Source of the DNA: Halobacillus salinarum
Lineage (GTDB): Bacteria > Bacillota > Bacilli > Bacillales > Halobacillaceae
Length of the DNA: 64,000 nt
Assembly (NCBI RefSeq): GCF_022919095.1
Contig: NZ_CP095073.1
Coordinates: 3,038,001 to 3,102,000, forward strand
Reading direction: 5' to 3'
Both the position numbers and the translations under genes were made by a program. The notes under the pieces were generated by a model that worked only from the letters and a program-made list of their open reading frames with translations, was not told the DNA's origin and searched no databases. The stretch's first letter is position 1, and each line of letters opens with the position of its first letter. This document shows, piece by piece, positions 1-7,902 of the stretch.

Positions 1-91
1 AGTCCTCATAATCCGCTGAAGTCTCATAAACTTCGTACATTTTCTCCCTTAAATCCTCTATTTGTCGATGGAGAGAACATTTGTTAACCAT
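1..91 (-). CDS. Spo0E-like aspartyl-phosphate phosphatase, C-terminus off the window
   Basis: Only the first 30 codons are present. The N-terminus contains Q-I-E-D-L-R-E-K-M-Y-E followed by S-A-D-Y-E-D, which fits the small helical Spo0E family (I..LR..M pattern) that dephosphorylates Spo0A~P and delays sporulation. A GAAGGAGA ribosome-binding site precedes the ATG at 91. The diagnostic SQxxD motif would lie outside the window, so the family call rests on the first helix only. Confidence 0.65.
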   Translation of the reverse strand, partial: MVNKCSLHRQIEDLREKMYEVYETSADYED

Positions 92-220
92 AACGTCTCC
101 TTCTATTTACTATTGTGAACAGTTAGCTCTTCCCTGGTTTCGATTTGATAAACTTACTTATGACTTAAATTAAGGAAAAAAAATAAACGGGCCATAAGTT
201 GTATGACCCCTCACCCAAAT

Positions 221-1063
221 TTAGAGTTGATCCATATACATTTTCACTTTGTTAGCTGTTTCAAATCGATCTGGGCCTGACAGCACAGTGTACTTGTCTG
301 CTTTCAACCCATCTGAATTTCCTCCTACAACAATCAACTCACTTGCTACTTGGGTTTTCGAAGCTACTGCACGGGTGTATATCGGCAAGTCAATACGATC
401 TGCCAAAATTTCCGCCACAGGGAAATCAACGAAAGAATTAATCACTACCGCAGCTTTAAGCAATTCTTCTCCCTCCTCAGGGACATATTCCACTCCAAAA
501 TAATCACAAATTCCTTTCGCGTGTTCAATAGCTACTTCTTTTTGAAAATCTTTATCTATCATGAGAAGTGCTTCCAATTTATTATCCATAAAGCCGTTTT
601 CAGTTAAGATCGCTATCATATTCGTCTCGCGAAGGACATGAAAATCTTCTTCAAATATTCCTCTAAAATTTTGCGGGGTTCCTCGTCTTAAATATTTTGC
701 TACAGATGCTGCTAACTTACCTGCTTCCTTATTTTTATGACCTGGATACACATAAACTTCAATACCACTAGGATTTGAGCCACTGAATGAACCATCATAA
801 GCGTTGTAATGGATAGCAATATATGCATCTGCTTTTCTGCTATTAGCTAAGTTTGTCCTTGTCTTTAATGGAGTATCCTCATCAGTTGGGGCAACCAATA
901 ATGTATTAAACCCGCAACGTTCCAGCTCTGTTTTGAGGTACTTTACAACTTCCTTATTGAATTCATTCTCCTGAATTGACCGACCTATCTCAGGAATATA
1001 AGGGGTTCTCTTGCCAGGAGTATTTTTACCATGCCCATCGTCTAAAGCAATAAGTTTAGGCAA
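221..1063 (-). CDS. N-acetylmuramoyl-L-alanine amidase (Amidase_3) with C-terminal wall-binding-like domain
   Basis: Zn-dependent amidase cleaving the peptide from MurNAc. Visible ligands and catalytic residues are H11 (DDGHG), E34 (NEFN), H85 (AIHYNA) and E155 (LTENGF). Residues about 205-280 form a domain with V-V-G-G and L-S-G-x-x-R-x-x-T-A motifs, like cell-wall-binding repeat 2, and clearly related to the C-terminus of the prophage endolysin at 9722-10963. TTG start with AGAGGCG. There is no signal peptide, so it would need mother-cell lysis, a holin or non-classical export. It may be a sporulation lysin or a leftover of an older prophage. Confidence 0.85.
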   Translation of the reverse strand: MPKLIALDDGHGKNTPGKRTPYIPEIGRSIQENEFNKEVVKYLKTELERCGFNTLLVAPTDEDTPLKTRTNLANSRKADAYIAIHYNAYDGSFSGSNPSGIEVYVYPGHKNKEAGKLAASVAKYLRRGTPQNFRGIFEEDFHVLRETNMIAILTENGFMDNKLEALLMIDKDFQKEVAIEHAKGICDYFGVEYVPEEGEELLKAAVVINSFVDFPVAEILADRIDLPIYTRAVASKTQVASELIVVGGNSDGLKADKYTVLSGPDRFETANKVKMYMDQL

Positions 1064-1353
1064 GATATTCGCCTCTTTCTCTTTATTTAGAAGATATTTA
1101 ATCTCCTTCTTTATTAAATGCTATCCGTTAGTAAAGGAGTGTGTGTTCTTACTAGACCCATTAAAAATGGTCTGAATTAAAGATAAATTCATTTTACTTA
1201 AATAACATCCCGAACTAGGCAGGATTTTGATCTCCTATGTTTCGTTGTTTTCAAATTTAGAAGTTATTTACAGTACTGTTTTTATAACAACGTATAGGGA
1301 CTAGCAGCATGTTCATACATTTGAAGTAAGATCTTCCTGAGGAGGGAACTGTG

Positions 1354-2433
1354 ATGGCCACTATAAGCGTATGCATGATTGTAAAAGATGAAGAGGAGAA
1401 TCTTACTCGATGTCTTGAATCCATCCATCATTTAGTGGATGAAATTATTATAGTGGATACAGGATCGACGGATAAAACTAAAGAAACAGCTGAGAAATTC
1501 ACATCAAAAATATTTGATTTTATATGGGTGGATGACTTCTCAAAAGCCCGTAATTTTTCTTTCAATAAAGCCTCTAAAGACTATATATTCTGGCTTGATG
1601 CTGACGATATCCTATTAGAAGAAGACCACGATAAATTCGCCCTCTTAAAAAATGAACTACAAGACGAAATTGATGCTGTATCCATGCCTTATTTATTAGC
1701 TGCTGATGAAAATAACACTGTCTCGCACAGTGTTAGAAGAAACAGAGTAGTTAAGAGAAGCAATCATTTTAAGTGGCATGGAGCCGTACACGAATATTTG
1801 GAGGTAGGAGGAAATATTAAAGCAAGCGACATTCGTATTAAGCATTGTAAAGAGGTGTCAGGGCTAAGCAATAGAAATATTAAAATTTATGAAAAAATGC
1901 TATCAGAGGGGAAAGAATTTACACCAAGAGATATGTATTATTACGCAAATGAATGTTATGACCACAACAATTTATCTACCGCAATTGATTACTATAATAA
2001 ATTTTTAGATACGAACAGAGGGTGGGAAGAGGATGTTATTGCTTCATATGGGAAAATTGCGGATTGCTACATTCATTTAAATGACTATGAATCAGCAATT
2101 GACCACATTCTTGAGTCCTTTAAAATTGATATCCCCCGTGCAGAGCAATGCTGCAGGCTGGGTTATATCTTTCTAAACAGAGGAGCAATTGAACAAGCCA
2201 TTTATTGGTATAAACAAGCCGCTGCATCAGACTATGAAAGAGATAAGCAAAAAGGCGGTTTCATCAATGCGAACTGTTATACTTGGCTGCCCCATTTACA
2301 GTTATGTGTTTGTTATGACCTGCTTAACGATCATAAAAAAGCCTATTATCACAATAGTTTGGCTAAAAAATACAACCCTAACGAATTGTCTATTCTGCAC
2401 AATGAAAAATATTTAAATACTCTTTTGAACTAG
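1354..2433 (+). CDS. Family 2 glycosyltransferase with C-terminal TPR-like repeats
   Basis: The N-terminus (ISVCMIVKDEEENL, then IIIVDTGSTDKT and WLDADD) is a GT-A nucleotide-sugar transferase fold; D-A-D is the metal-binding motif. The second half is rich in Y..A.D...-type helices typical of the GT2-TPR architecture, which includes the SunS type. The start is taken as ATG 1354 (GTG 1351 is in frame) because GGAGGG at 1341-1346 is then 7 nt away. It precedes the collagen-like exosporium gene on the same strand, so the collagen region is a plausible acceptor (inference). Confidence 0.85.
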   Translation: MATISVCMIVKDEEENLTRCLESIHHLVDEIIIVDTGSTDKTKETAEKFTSKIFDFIWVDDFSKARNFSFNKASKDYIFWLDADDILLEEDHDKFALLKNELQDEIDAVSMPYLLAADENNTVSHSVRRNRVVKRSNHFKWHGAVHEYLEVGGNIKASDIRIKHCKEVSGLSNRNIKIYEKMLSEGKEFTPRDMYYYANECYDHNNLSTAIDYYNKFLDTNRGWEEDVIASYGKIADCYIHLNDYESAIDHILESFKIDIPRAEQCCRLGYIFLNRGAIEQAIYWYKQAAASDYERDKQKGGFINANCYTWLPHLQLCVCYDLLNDHKKAYYHNSLAKKYNPNELSILHNEKYLNTLLN

Positions 2434-2595
2434 CAGGAAAAGAGATCTGCTGCTTTCCAACAATTATGTAGTTCATTTAATTAATTGACAAAAAAAGCCA
2501 AGATATCCTAATATCTATGATTTTAGTCCAAACTATTTCTTTCCCTTCTTAATAAACTACTCTTGTTAAGAAGAAATTTAGAAAGGAAAGAATAG

Positions 2596-3339
2596 ATGAA
2601 AAAGAAAAAATATAATATCAACCAAGTTCCGGTTGATATTCAAGCTGTCGGGAGCAGAGCTAATTTTAGACCCAGTAATTGCTGCGGTCCCGGGATTTCA
2701 GCTGTAACTCCTACCGGTACAACAGGGCCTACGGGACCGACTGGCGCAACTGGGGCTACCGGGGCTACTGGAGCAACTGGACCAACCGGACCTACGGGAC
2801 CAACCGGTTTACCAGGAGCAGGGTCTATTATCCCTTACGCTTCAGGATTACCAGTGGCTTTGACTACTGTATTAGATGGAACTGTAGGAACGACCAGCCT
2901 AGTTGGATTCGGAAGTAGTGTTACAGGGGTAACACTATTAGGAAGTGGACAAATTGATTTGACAGGTGCAGGTGGCACACTCCTCAACTTTGCTTTTTCA
3001 GTCCCTCGAGATGGAGTAATTGCATCTATGGAGGCATTTTTTAGTGCCACGGCTTCGGTGACCTTACTTGGGGATACAACTATTCAAGCACAGTTATACC
3101 GATCACCTGACCCGTCTACGAATATCTTTGATCCAATTCCAGAAACTTTAGTAACTTTATCTCCAGATTTAACCGCACCAGTAACACTTGGCGATATCGC
3201 AAGTGGTTCGCTCACTGGGCTCTCCGTGGACGTAGCTCAAGGAGACCGTCTGCTTATGGTATTTTCTGCGACGGTTGAAGGAGAAGTTTTAGCTGGTACT
3301 GTTCTTGGTTATGCCAGCGCAGGAGTTTCAATTAATTAA
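2596..3339 (+). CDS. Collagen-like exosporium protein, BclB type
   Basis: A short N-terminal leader (about 40 residues) is followed by G-x-T repeats (GPTGPTGATGATG style, about residues 42-74) and a C-terminal domain of about 170 residues with the PYASG, VGFG, NFAFSVPRDG and LLMVFSATxEG motifs of BclB-related exosporium glycoproteins. Expected on the outer spore surface, glycosylated on Thr of the repeat. AAAGGAAAG precedes the ATG. An 8-bp inverted repeat (2545-2552 / 2566-2573) lies in the leader. The collagen tract is short, so repeat number probably varies between strains. Confidence 0.85.
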   Translation: MKKKKYNINQVPVDIQAVGSRANFRPSNCCGPGISAVTPTGTTGPTGPTGATGATGATGATGPTGPTGPTGLPGAGSIIPYASGLPVALTTVLDGTVGTTSLVGFGSSVTGVTLLGSGQIDLTGAGGTLLNFAFSVPRDGVIASMEAFFSATASVTLLGDTTIQAQLYRSPDPSTNIFDPIPETLVTLSPDLTAPVTLGDIASGSLTGLSVDVAQGDRLLMVFSATVEGEVLAGTVLGYASAGVSIN

Positions 3340-3364
3340 AATTAATTCACCTCTTAAATAATGG

Positions 3365-3389
3365 GCCGTCTAAAAATGACGGCTTTTTT
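3365..3389 (+). terminator. Intrinsic terminator of the collagen-like gene
   Basis: GCCGTC (3365-3370) pairs with GACGGC (3378-3383) around a 7-nt loop, followed by six T. Confidence 0.85.
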
Positions 3390-3584
3390 ATCGCAAAAGA
3401 TCACTTTAACTTCTAATATTCTATATTATTGGAACTTAACATGAACGGACTAGGATAGAAATTGAAAGAAACAATAGTTATTGACGTGCTTGGTCAACAA
3501 TACTCCCCTACTTTCAAATGAGACGATTCATCAAGGAAGTTCAATGTGTTACTGTTAGTAAAGCCAATACATTCTAATTAAAAA

Positions 3585-3614
3585 AAAGCAGGTCCGAAAA
3601 TTTCGCCTGCTTTT
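3585..3614 (-). terminator. Intrinsic terminator of the SPOR-glucosaminidase gene
   Basis: AAGCAGG and CCTGCTT flank a second self-complementary CGAAA/TTTCG segment. The A-run on the plus strand gives the U-tract for the minus-strand gene that stops at 3629. Confidence 0.75.
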
Positions 3615-3628
3615 TATTCAATACTGGC

Positions 3629-4435
3629 CTATAAATCGTGTAGAACATTTTCCAGAGATTTAATTATATCTTTCATCTGTCTTATCGCATGAGTTACATT
3701 CCGCTTATAAACCGAGAGGATTTTCTCTCCATAATCGGCCCCCGGCACTGCCCACTTCCCATTCAGCTGCGTCCAATGTAAAGCACTTCCTCTAGAGACA
3801 AGGGCAAAGCGAGGATCCACCTTACTATAACCTTTAGGAATGGAAGCTTTTGAGGCATACGCATATAAATGTTGAATATGTGCATGCACACCCAATTCCG
3901 GACTGCTAAAGCTTGCACCGGAGCTGCCAGGACCGGTTGCACCTATACCAGCAAAATTATTTTGGTCTTCATGTACAAGACCTGTAAACCGAAAGTAATT
4001 CGTTTCATGGATCGCTTGGGCAAAAGCAATATCTGCCCTTACACCATAAACTCTCCCGTAAAAGATGTAATATTCCCCAAGTTCAGGTGATTGAGGATTC
4101 ACTGTTTTTGCAAACTCGTCAAGCTGATGCGCAAGTAACGACGTATTACCTACGATGGATATCCCTTCTTTTGGGGGCACTGGTGTAGGAGCTTGTTCGC
4201 CTTCTTCTACAATAAATCCACCACTAATTCCATTCCGCTTCAGCTTATCCACTTGTAACTCTGCATTCTCTTTGGATGAAAAAGCACCTGCCTGCACTCT
4301 ATAATAGCGGGTACTCGAAATTGTAGTCGGGACAATAAATGAATCTATTCCTTTACTTGATAGAAAATGAACACGCTTCTCTGCATTATCCCGGTTCCTA
4401 AAGGAACCTGCAATAACTTTGTATAACAATTTCAT
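3629..4435 (-). CDS. Two SPOR repeats plus GH73-type N-acetylglucosaminidase
   Basis: Residues about 3-37 and 43-77 are tandem SPOR repeats (Y.V.AGSF/GAF...A......L...G), which bind denuded peptidoglycan. Residues about 95-250 are a glucosaminidase (GH73/FlgJ-like) domain with catalytic Glu E144 in AIHETNYF. AAGGAGAGA precedes the ATG. No signal peptide, as with the other flank lysin at 221-1063. Probably acts on cortex or wall during sporulation or germination (inference). It is the last host gene before attL. Confidence 0.8.
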   Translation of the reverse strand: MKLLYKVIAGSFRNRDNAEKRVHFLSSKGIDSFIVPTTISSTRYYRVQAGAFSSKENAELQVDKLKRNGISGGFIVEEGEQAPTPVPPKEGISIVGNTSLLAHQLDEFAKTVNPQSPELGEYYIFYGRVYGVRADIAFAQAIHETNYFRFTGLVHEDQNNFAGIGATGPGSSGASFSSPELGVHAHIQHLYAYASKASIPKGYSKVDPRFALVSRGSALHWTQLNGKWAVPGADYGEKILSVYKRNVTHAIRQMKDIIKSLENVLHDL

Positions 4436-4612
4436 TCTCTCCTTAAACCATATACTCTATCCTATGCTATTAAGGTAGGAATGCATGGACACATTTTTAA
4501 TATTATTCAATCTGGAAGTGATATAGAAATGTTGCCCTGCGAAGATTGGACGAAGTTTTTTACAACGAAAAGGAGTTTATTGGATTTCGTCAATAATTCG
4601 TCAACAAATGCC

Positions 4613-4726
4613 TAAAATAAAAGAAATGACGCGGCCTCTCCGTGGATGAGAAACCGCGCCATTCCGGCACTTTGTATGGATGATTCCGATTGGGCTCGAA
4701 CCAACGACCTCCACCCTGTCAAGGTG
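4613..4726. repeat. attL: 114-bp direct repeat, copy 1
   Basis: Identical to 57227-57340 (offset 52614). It comprises the tRNA terminator hairpin and the 3' part of tRNA-Val read on the minus strand. Identity ends inside the anticodon stem (AAGGTG), after which phage sequence begins. Confidence 0.95.
4681..4726 (-). pseudogene. 3' fragment of tRNA-Val displaced by prophage integration
   Basis: Carries acceptor 3' strand, T arm and part of the anticodon arm of the tRNA at 57295-57367, but no 5' half. It is the original host 3' end, now separated from the gene that the phage att site rebuilt. Confidence 0.9.
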
Positions 4727-4830
4727 AATGACTGTTTATGACCTTATATGAACTTCCCTTAAGAAAGCCTATCAAACCAACTTCCGTTCAGCATCTTTAT
4801 GATGTAATTTAGTTAAAAATTAATAATTTC

Positions 4831-4857
4831 GGTCCATTTGGTCCACAAATGGTCCAC
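4831..4857. promoter_or_regulatory. Integrase arm-type sites, left arm
   Basis: GGTCCAT at 4831, GGTCCAC at 4840 and GGTCCAC at 4851. The last two are 11 bp apart, as are the two GGTCCAC copies at 57202 and 57213 on the right arm. Position about 105 bp inside the core repeat fits arm sites of a tyrosine integrase (inference). Confidence 0.6.
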
Positions 4858-4925
4858 ATTTCAGCTTATAACAGAACTTAGATTTTTCCGAGCCTGGAGA
4901 GCAAAACCATAAAATACTTCTATGA

Positions 4926-5900
4926 TTACATATTATTATAGATATAACCGGTATTAGGATCTACAGCATACCATCCCCATGTTGCGGTATGACCTTCTTT
5001 CGTTTCGGGATTATCAATAACAATCTCATACACATGGTACACCCAATCACCGTTTTCATTATTAAGTTCATATTCGACAACTACATTAGGGTTCTCAATA
5101 GGAACTTGAGCGTATGCTACTACATTCGCCTTTGCTTGCTCTTTCGTTAATTTAGTTGACTTTGTGCTATCCGTTTTATTTTCTGAAGTTTCCTTTCCTT
5201 CACTTCCATTGGTCTTTTCGTCAGCTTGCTTTTGCTCTTCTTTCTCCTTAGCTTTTTTTGCGGCTTCTTGCTCAGCTTTTCTTTTAGCTTCTGCTTCCGC
5301 TGCTAAACGCTGCTCCTCAGCTTCTTTCTGCTCTTTTGCTTTTTGCTCTTTATCGTAAGCTTCTTTACTGTCTTCCAATCTTGTTAATGCTTCGGTGATT
5401 TTTTTATGTAAGGAATTTTTGTTAGGATGGTCCGTTTTCTCATTACTTAAGTTTGTAAGTAAATCTATCCCTTTTGTATATTTATTTTCTTCAGCATAAG
5501 AATTGGCGTCCTCTATTGTTTTTTGGACAGAACTTTCTTCCATAATCCAATCAATGATTTTTTCTTGTTGTTGACTTGAATATCGTTTAATCACAGAAAT
5601 TTCTTTTAGATTATTTTCATTAGCTGTCTTAGTGATATCTCCATATAACAGTTTAGCTGACTCTAGGTCACCTTCTTCTTCAGTTTCTATTGCGTATAGT
5701 AACGACTCTAAATTATTTTGTATTTCTTTTGCTTCTTTCGTTTCCTTTATCTCTAGAACTTCACTTAATTTCACATTGGCTTTATCAAACTTTTGATCCT
5801 CTAATAATTTCTCGAAGTCTTCCATCCCTTCATTATATGCTTGGGTATTGCACCCGCACAGAATAAATAAAAATAAAATACCAAATATCCGTCTTTTCAT
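4926..5900 (-). CDS. Prophage-encoded lipoprotein with charged coiled-coil region
   Basis: Signal peptide with lipobox L-C-G-C (Cys17) for surface anchoring. Residues about 20-175 are helical, about 175-245 are a Lys/Glu/Ala-rich coiled coil, and the last 75 residues form a small domain ending T-W-G-W-Y-A-V-D-x-N-T-G-Y-I-Y, seen in several Bacillus exported proteins of unknown role. It is the first gene inside attL, opposite in strand to csrA, and is not a phage structural gene. Best read as a lysogenic-conversion gene, function unknown. Confidence 0.7.
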   Translation of the reverse strand: MKRRIFGILFLFILCGCNTQAYNEGMEDFEKLLEDQKFDKANVKLSEVLEIKETKEAKEIQNNLESLLYAIETEEEGDLESAKLLYGDITKTANENNLKEISVIKRYSSQQQEKIIDWIMEESSVQKTIEDANSYAEENKYTKGIDLLTNLSNEKTDHPNKNSLHKKITEALTRLEDSKEAYDKEQKAKEQKEAEEQRLAAEAEAKRKAEQEAAKKAKEKEEQKQADEKTNGSEGKETSENKTDSTKSTKLTKEQAKANVVAYAQVPIENPNVVVEYELNNENGDWVYHVYEIVIDNPETKEGHTATWGWYAVDPNTGYIYNNM

Positions 5901-6041
5901 TTACATCCTCCTATTTTACTAAAAACATTAGATAACACCCAAAAACATTTTACTACACAAGCAGGATATTTTTTCCTTATTAGGTATTTTTCAAAAAATT
6001 CTTTTACTTCCTGGTTTTTTTCATTATTTTTTTATTTTTAC

Positions 6042-6068
6042 TAAAGGTCCATGGAAAGTGGCCGATAA
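6042..6068 (+). promoter_or_regulatory. SigD (flagellar sigma) promoter of csrA-hag
   Basis: TAAA (6042-6045), 15-nt spacer, GCCGATAA (6061-6068): essentially the B. subtilis SigD consensus TAAA-N15-GCCGATAT. It places the prophage csrA and flagellin genes under the host motility sigma factor. Confidence 0.85.
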
Positions 6069-6101
6069 ACTAAATAAGCACATCAGGGAGGATGAAAGAC
6101 C

Positions 6102-6284
6102 ATGGCTCTTATTCTAGGAAGAAAGCTTGGGGAAAAAATATTTATACAAGATCAGCAAGGCAATGAAATGGAGATCGAAATTGTAAAAGCAAAAAGTGGA
6201 AGTCATCTTCGGTTATCCATTGAGGCACCAAAAGAATTTAACATCATTAGAGGAGAACTAAAAGAAGGTAATAGCTCTACATAA
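6102..6284 (+). CDS. csrA: CsrA, carbon storage/flagellin translational regulator
   Basis: 60 residues, the usual CsrA length. Conserved features: L-G-R-K-L-G-E at the N-terminus (RNA-contacting R), the beta-strand core, and A-P-K-E-F-N-I-I-R-G-E-L with the second conserved Arg. CsrA dimers bind GGA motifs and, in Bacillus, block translation of hag, with FliW as antagonist. AGGGAGG at 6085-6091 precedes the ATG. It lies 70 bp upstream of the flagellin gene behind a SigD promoter. No fliW is nearby, so host FliW would have to control it. This is inside the prophage, not in the host flagellar operon. Confidence 0.9.
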   Translation: MALILGRKLGEKIFIQDQQGNEMEIEIVKAKSGSHLRLSIEAPKEFNIIRGELKEGNSST

Positions 6285-6310
6285 GAGTTGTTATAGATGG
6301 CAAGGCAAAT

Positions 6311-6345
6311 GGACGTGTCTTGTTAAAATTCAAATCACACGGAGG
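6311..6345 (+). promoter_or_regulatory. Two candidate CsrA-binding sites in the flagellin leader
   Basis: Site 1, AAATGGACGTG (GGA at 6311-6313), sits in the loop of a short CAAG/CTTG stem. Site 2, CACACGGAGGTA (GGA at 6341-6343), overlaps the Shine-Dalgarno sequence. The same two-site arrangement is known for the B. subtilis hag leader, where CsrA occludes the ribosome. Confidence 0.6.
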
Positions 6346-6354
6346 TAGTTAGAA

Positions 6355-7761
6355 ATGAGAATTAATCACAACATCGCAGCCTTAAACACTTATCGTCAAT
6401 TAGGGCAAGCGAACAACGCGCAGTCTAAGTCAATGGAGAAGTTGTCTTCAGGTATGAGAATCAACAGAGCAGGAGACGACGCTGCAGGTCTTGCAATTTC
6501 AGAAAAAATGCGTGGCCAAATTAGAGGTCTTGACCAAGCTCAACGTAACTCTCAAGATGGAATTTCTCTTATCCAAACAGCAGAAGGTGCATTAAACGAA
6601 ACTCACAGCATCCTTCAACGTATGCGTGAACTTTCTGTTCAATCTTCCAACGACACTGCTACAGACGCTGACCGTAAAGAAATGCAAAAAGAAATCAGTC
6701 AGTTGAAAGACGAAATTGATCGTATCTCAAATGACACTGAATTTAACACTAAGAAATTACTTAACGGTAGTGTAGGAAATACAGCTACAGTTGGCACGGA
6801 CAACTTGAACCTGGGAAGCGTAAAAATTTCAGATTCTAGCATTAAATCCGATACCTTCACAGTAACTGGTACTAACCCCGCTTCAGTTGGGGCTGACGTA
6901 AAAACAAATACTACTGGTTATGCTGCCGGAGATATTGATACCACTGACAACACTACGATTTCTGGTTTAGAACTTGGCGATTACACATTAGAGGTAAAAG
7001 CAACAGCTACCTCTGGAAAATTTGATGTTTCTTTGAAAAATGAAGATGGTGTAGAAGTAGCAAGTGCTGCTGGACTTGACACAGCTACTGGTGGAGCACT
7101 TACAGGTACTACTCCAGACGGAACTGCAACTAAATTTACTTTGGGTGGAAATGGCGCTATAACCGAAGGTAAAATGGAGTTTAATTTAAACGCTACTTAC
7201 GCTGCTAATGACTTTAGTGTTACTTCAACTAGTGGTACAGATTACACTAACAGTGGAAGTCTTAAAATCACTGATAACAACTTTGAAGCTGGTGGGTTTG
7301 AGTTCAATATGACAGTAGATACTGCTCTTGCTACAGCTGGTAATACTTCTACTATTACAACTGAAAATAACGCTTTAAACATGCACATTGGCTCAAATGA
7401 AGGTCAAACTATGCAAGTGGACATTAACAACATGGATACCTCATCTTTAGGTGTTGCTGCTATTGATGTTACTACTCAAGCTGGTGCTGAAAGTGCTATT
7501 ACACAAATCAATGATGCTATCGAGAATGTTTCTTCTGAACGTTCTAAACTAGGTGCTTTCCAAAACCGCCTAGAGCATACAATTAATAACCTTGGAACAT
7601 CTTCTGAAAACCTAACTGCTGCGGAATCTCGTATCCGTGACGTAGATATGGCTAAAGAAATGATGAACCAAACAAAAGAATCAATTTTGGCCCAAGCTTC
7701 TCAAGCAATGCTTGCAAAAGCTAACCAACAGCCACAAGGTGTCCTTCAATTACTACGTTAA
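6355..7761 (+). CDS. hag: Flagellin (filament protein) carried by the prophage
   Basis: 468 residues. The N-terminal D0/D1 region (MRINHNIAALN... to about residue 135) and C-terminal D1/D0 region (about 365-468, ending NQQPQGVLQLLR) are canonical; the stretch L-Q-R-M-R-E-L-S-V-Q, recognised by TLR5 in other flagellins, is present. The middle, about 140-360, is Thr/Ser/Gly-rich and would form the variable surface domain. GGAGG at 6341-6345, own terminator at 7771. Longer than B. subtilis Hag (304 aa). Intact, so it can probably polymerise with host export and FliS. It lies 1.6 kb inside attL and is therefore phage cargo. Confidence 0.93.
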   Translation: MRINHNIAALNTYRQLGQANNAQSKSMEKLSSGMRINRAGDDAAGLAISEKMRGQIRGLDQAQRNSQDGISLIQTAEGALNETHSILQRMRELSVQSSNDTATDADRKEMQKEISQLKDEIDRISNDTEFNTKKLLNGSVGNTATVGTDNLNLGSVKISDSSIKSDTFTVTGTNPASVGADVKTNTTGYAAGDIDTTDNTTISGLELGDYTLEVKATATSGKFDVSLKNEDGVEVASAAGLDTATGGALTGTTPDGTATKFTLGGNGAITEGKMEFNLNATYAANDFSVTSTSGTDYTNSGSLKITDNNFEAGGFEFNMTVDTALATAGNTSTITTENNALNMHIGSNEGQTMQVDINNMDTSSLGVAAIDVTTQAGAESAITQINDAIENVSSERSKLGAFQNRLEHTINNLGTSSENLTAAESRIRDVDMAKEMMNQTKESILAQASQAMLAKANQQPQGVLQLLR

Positions 7762-7770
7762 TAAATTTAA

Positions 7771-7800
7771 AGCCCGTCCAATTTGGGACGGGCTTTTCTT
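7771..7800 (+). terminator. Intrinsic terminator of csrA-hag
   Basis: AGCCCGTCC (7771-7779) pairs with GGACGGGCT (7786-7794), then TTTTCTTTG. Confidence 0.9.
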
Positions 7801-7902
7801 TGTTTGCAACTTATTGAGAATAAAGTGATTTTCAGTTCTATTCCCTCCTTTCATATAAAATGAATTTTATCCATTTTACCAAAAGGAGTGTGAAATGTTG
7901 TT

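Noticed and set aside
5164-5358. Ser/Ala/Phe-rich ORF opposite the 4926 lipoprotein
   Set aside because: Mirror image of the Lys/Glu/Ala coiled-coil codons; no start signals.
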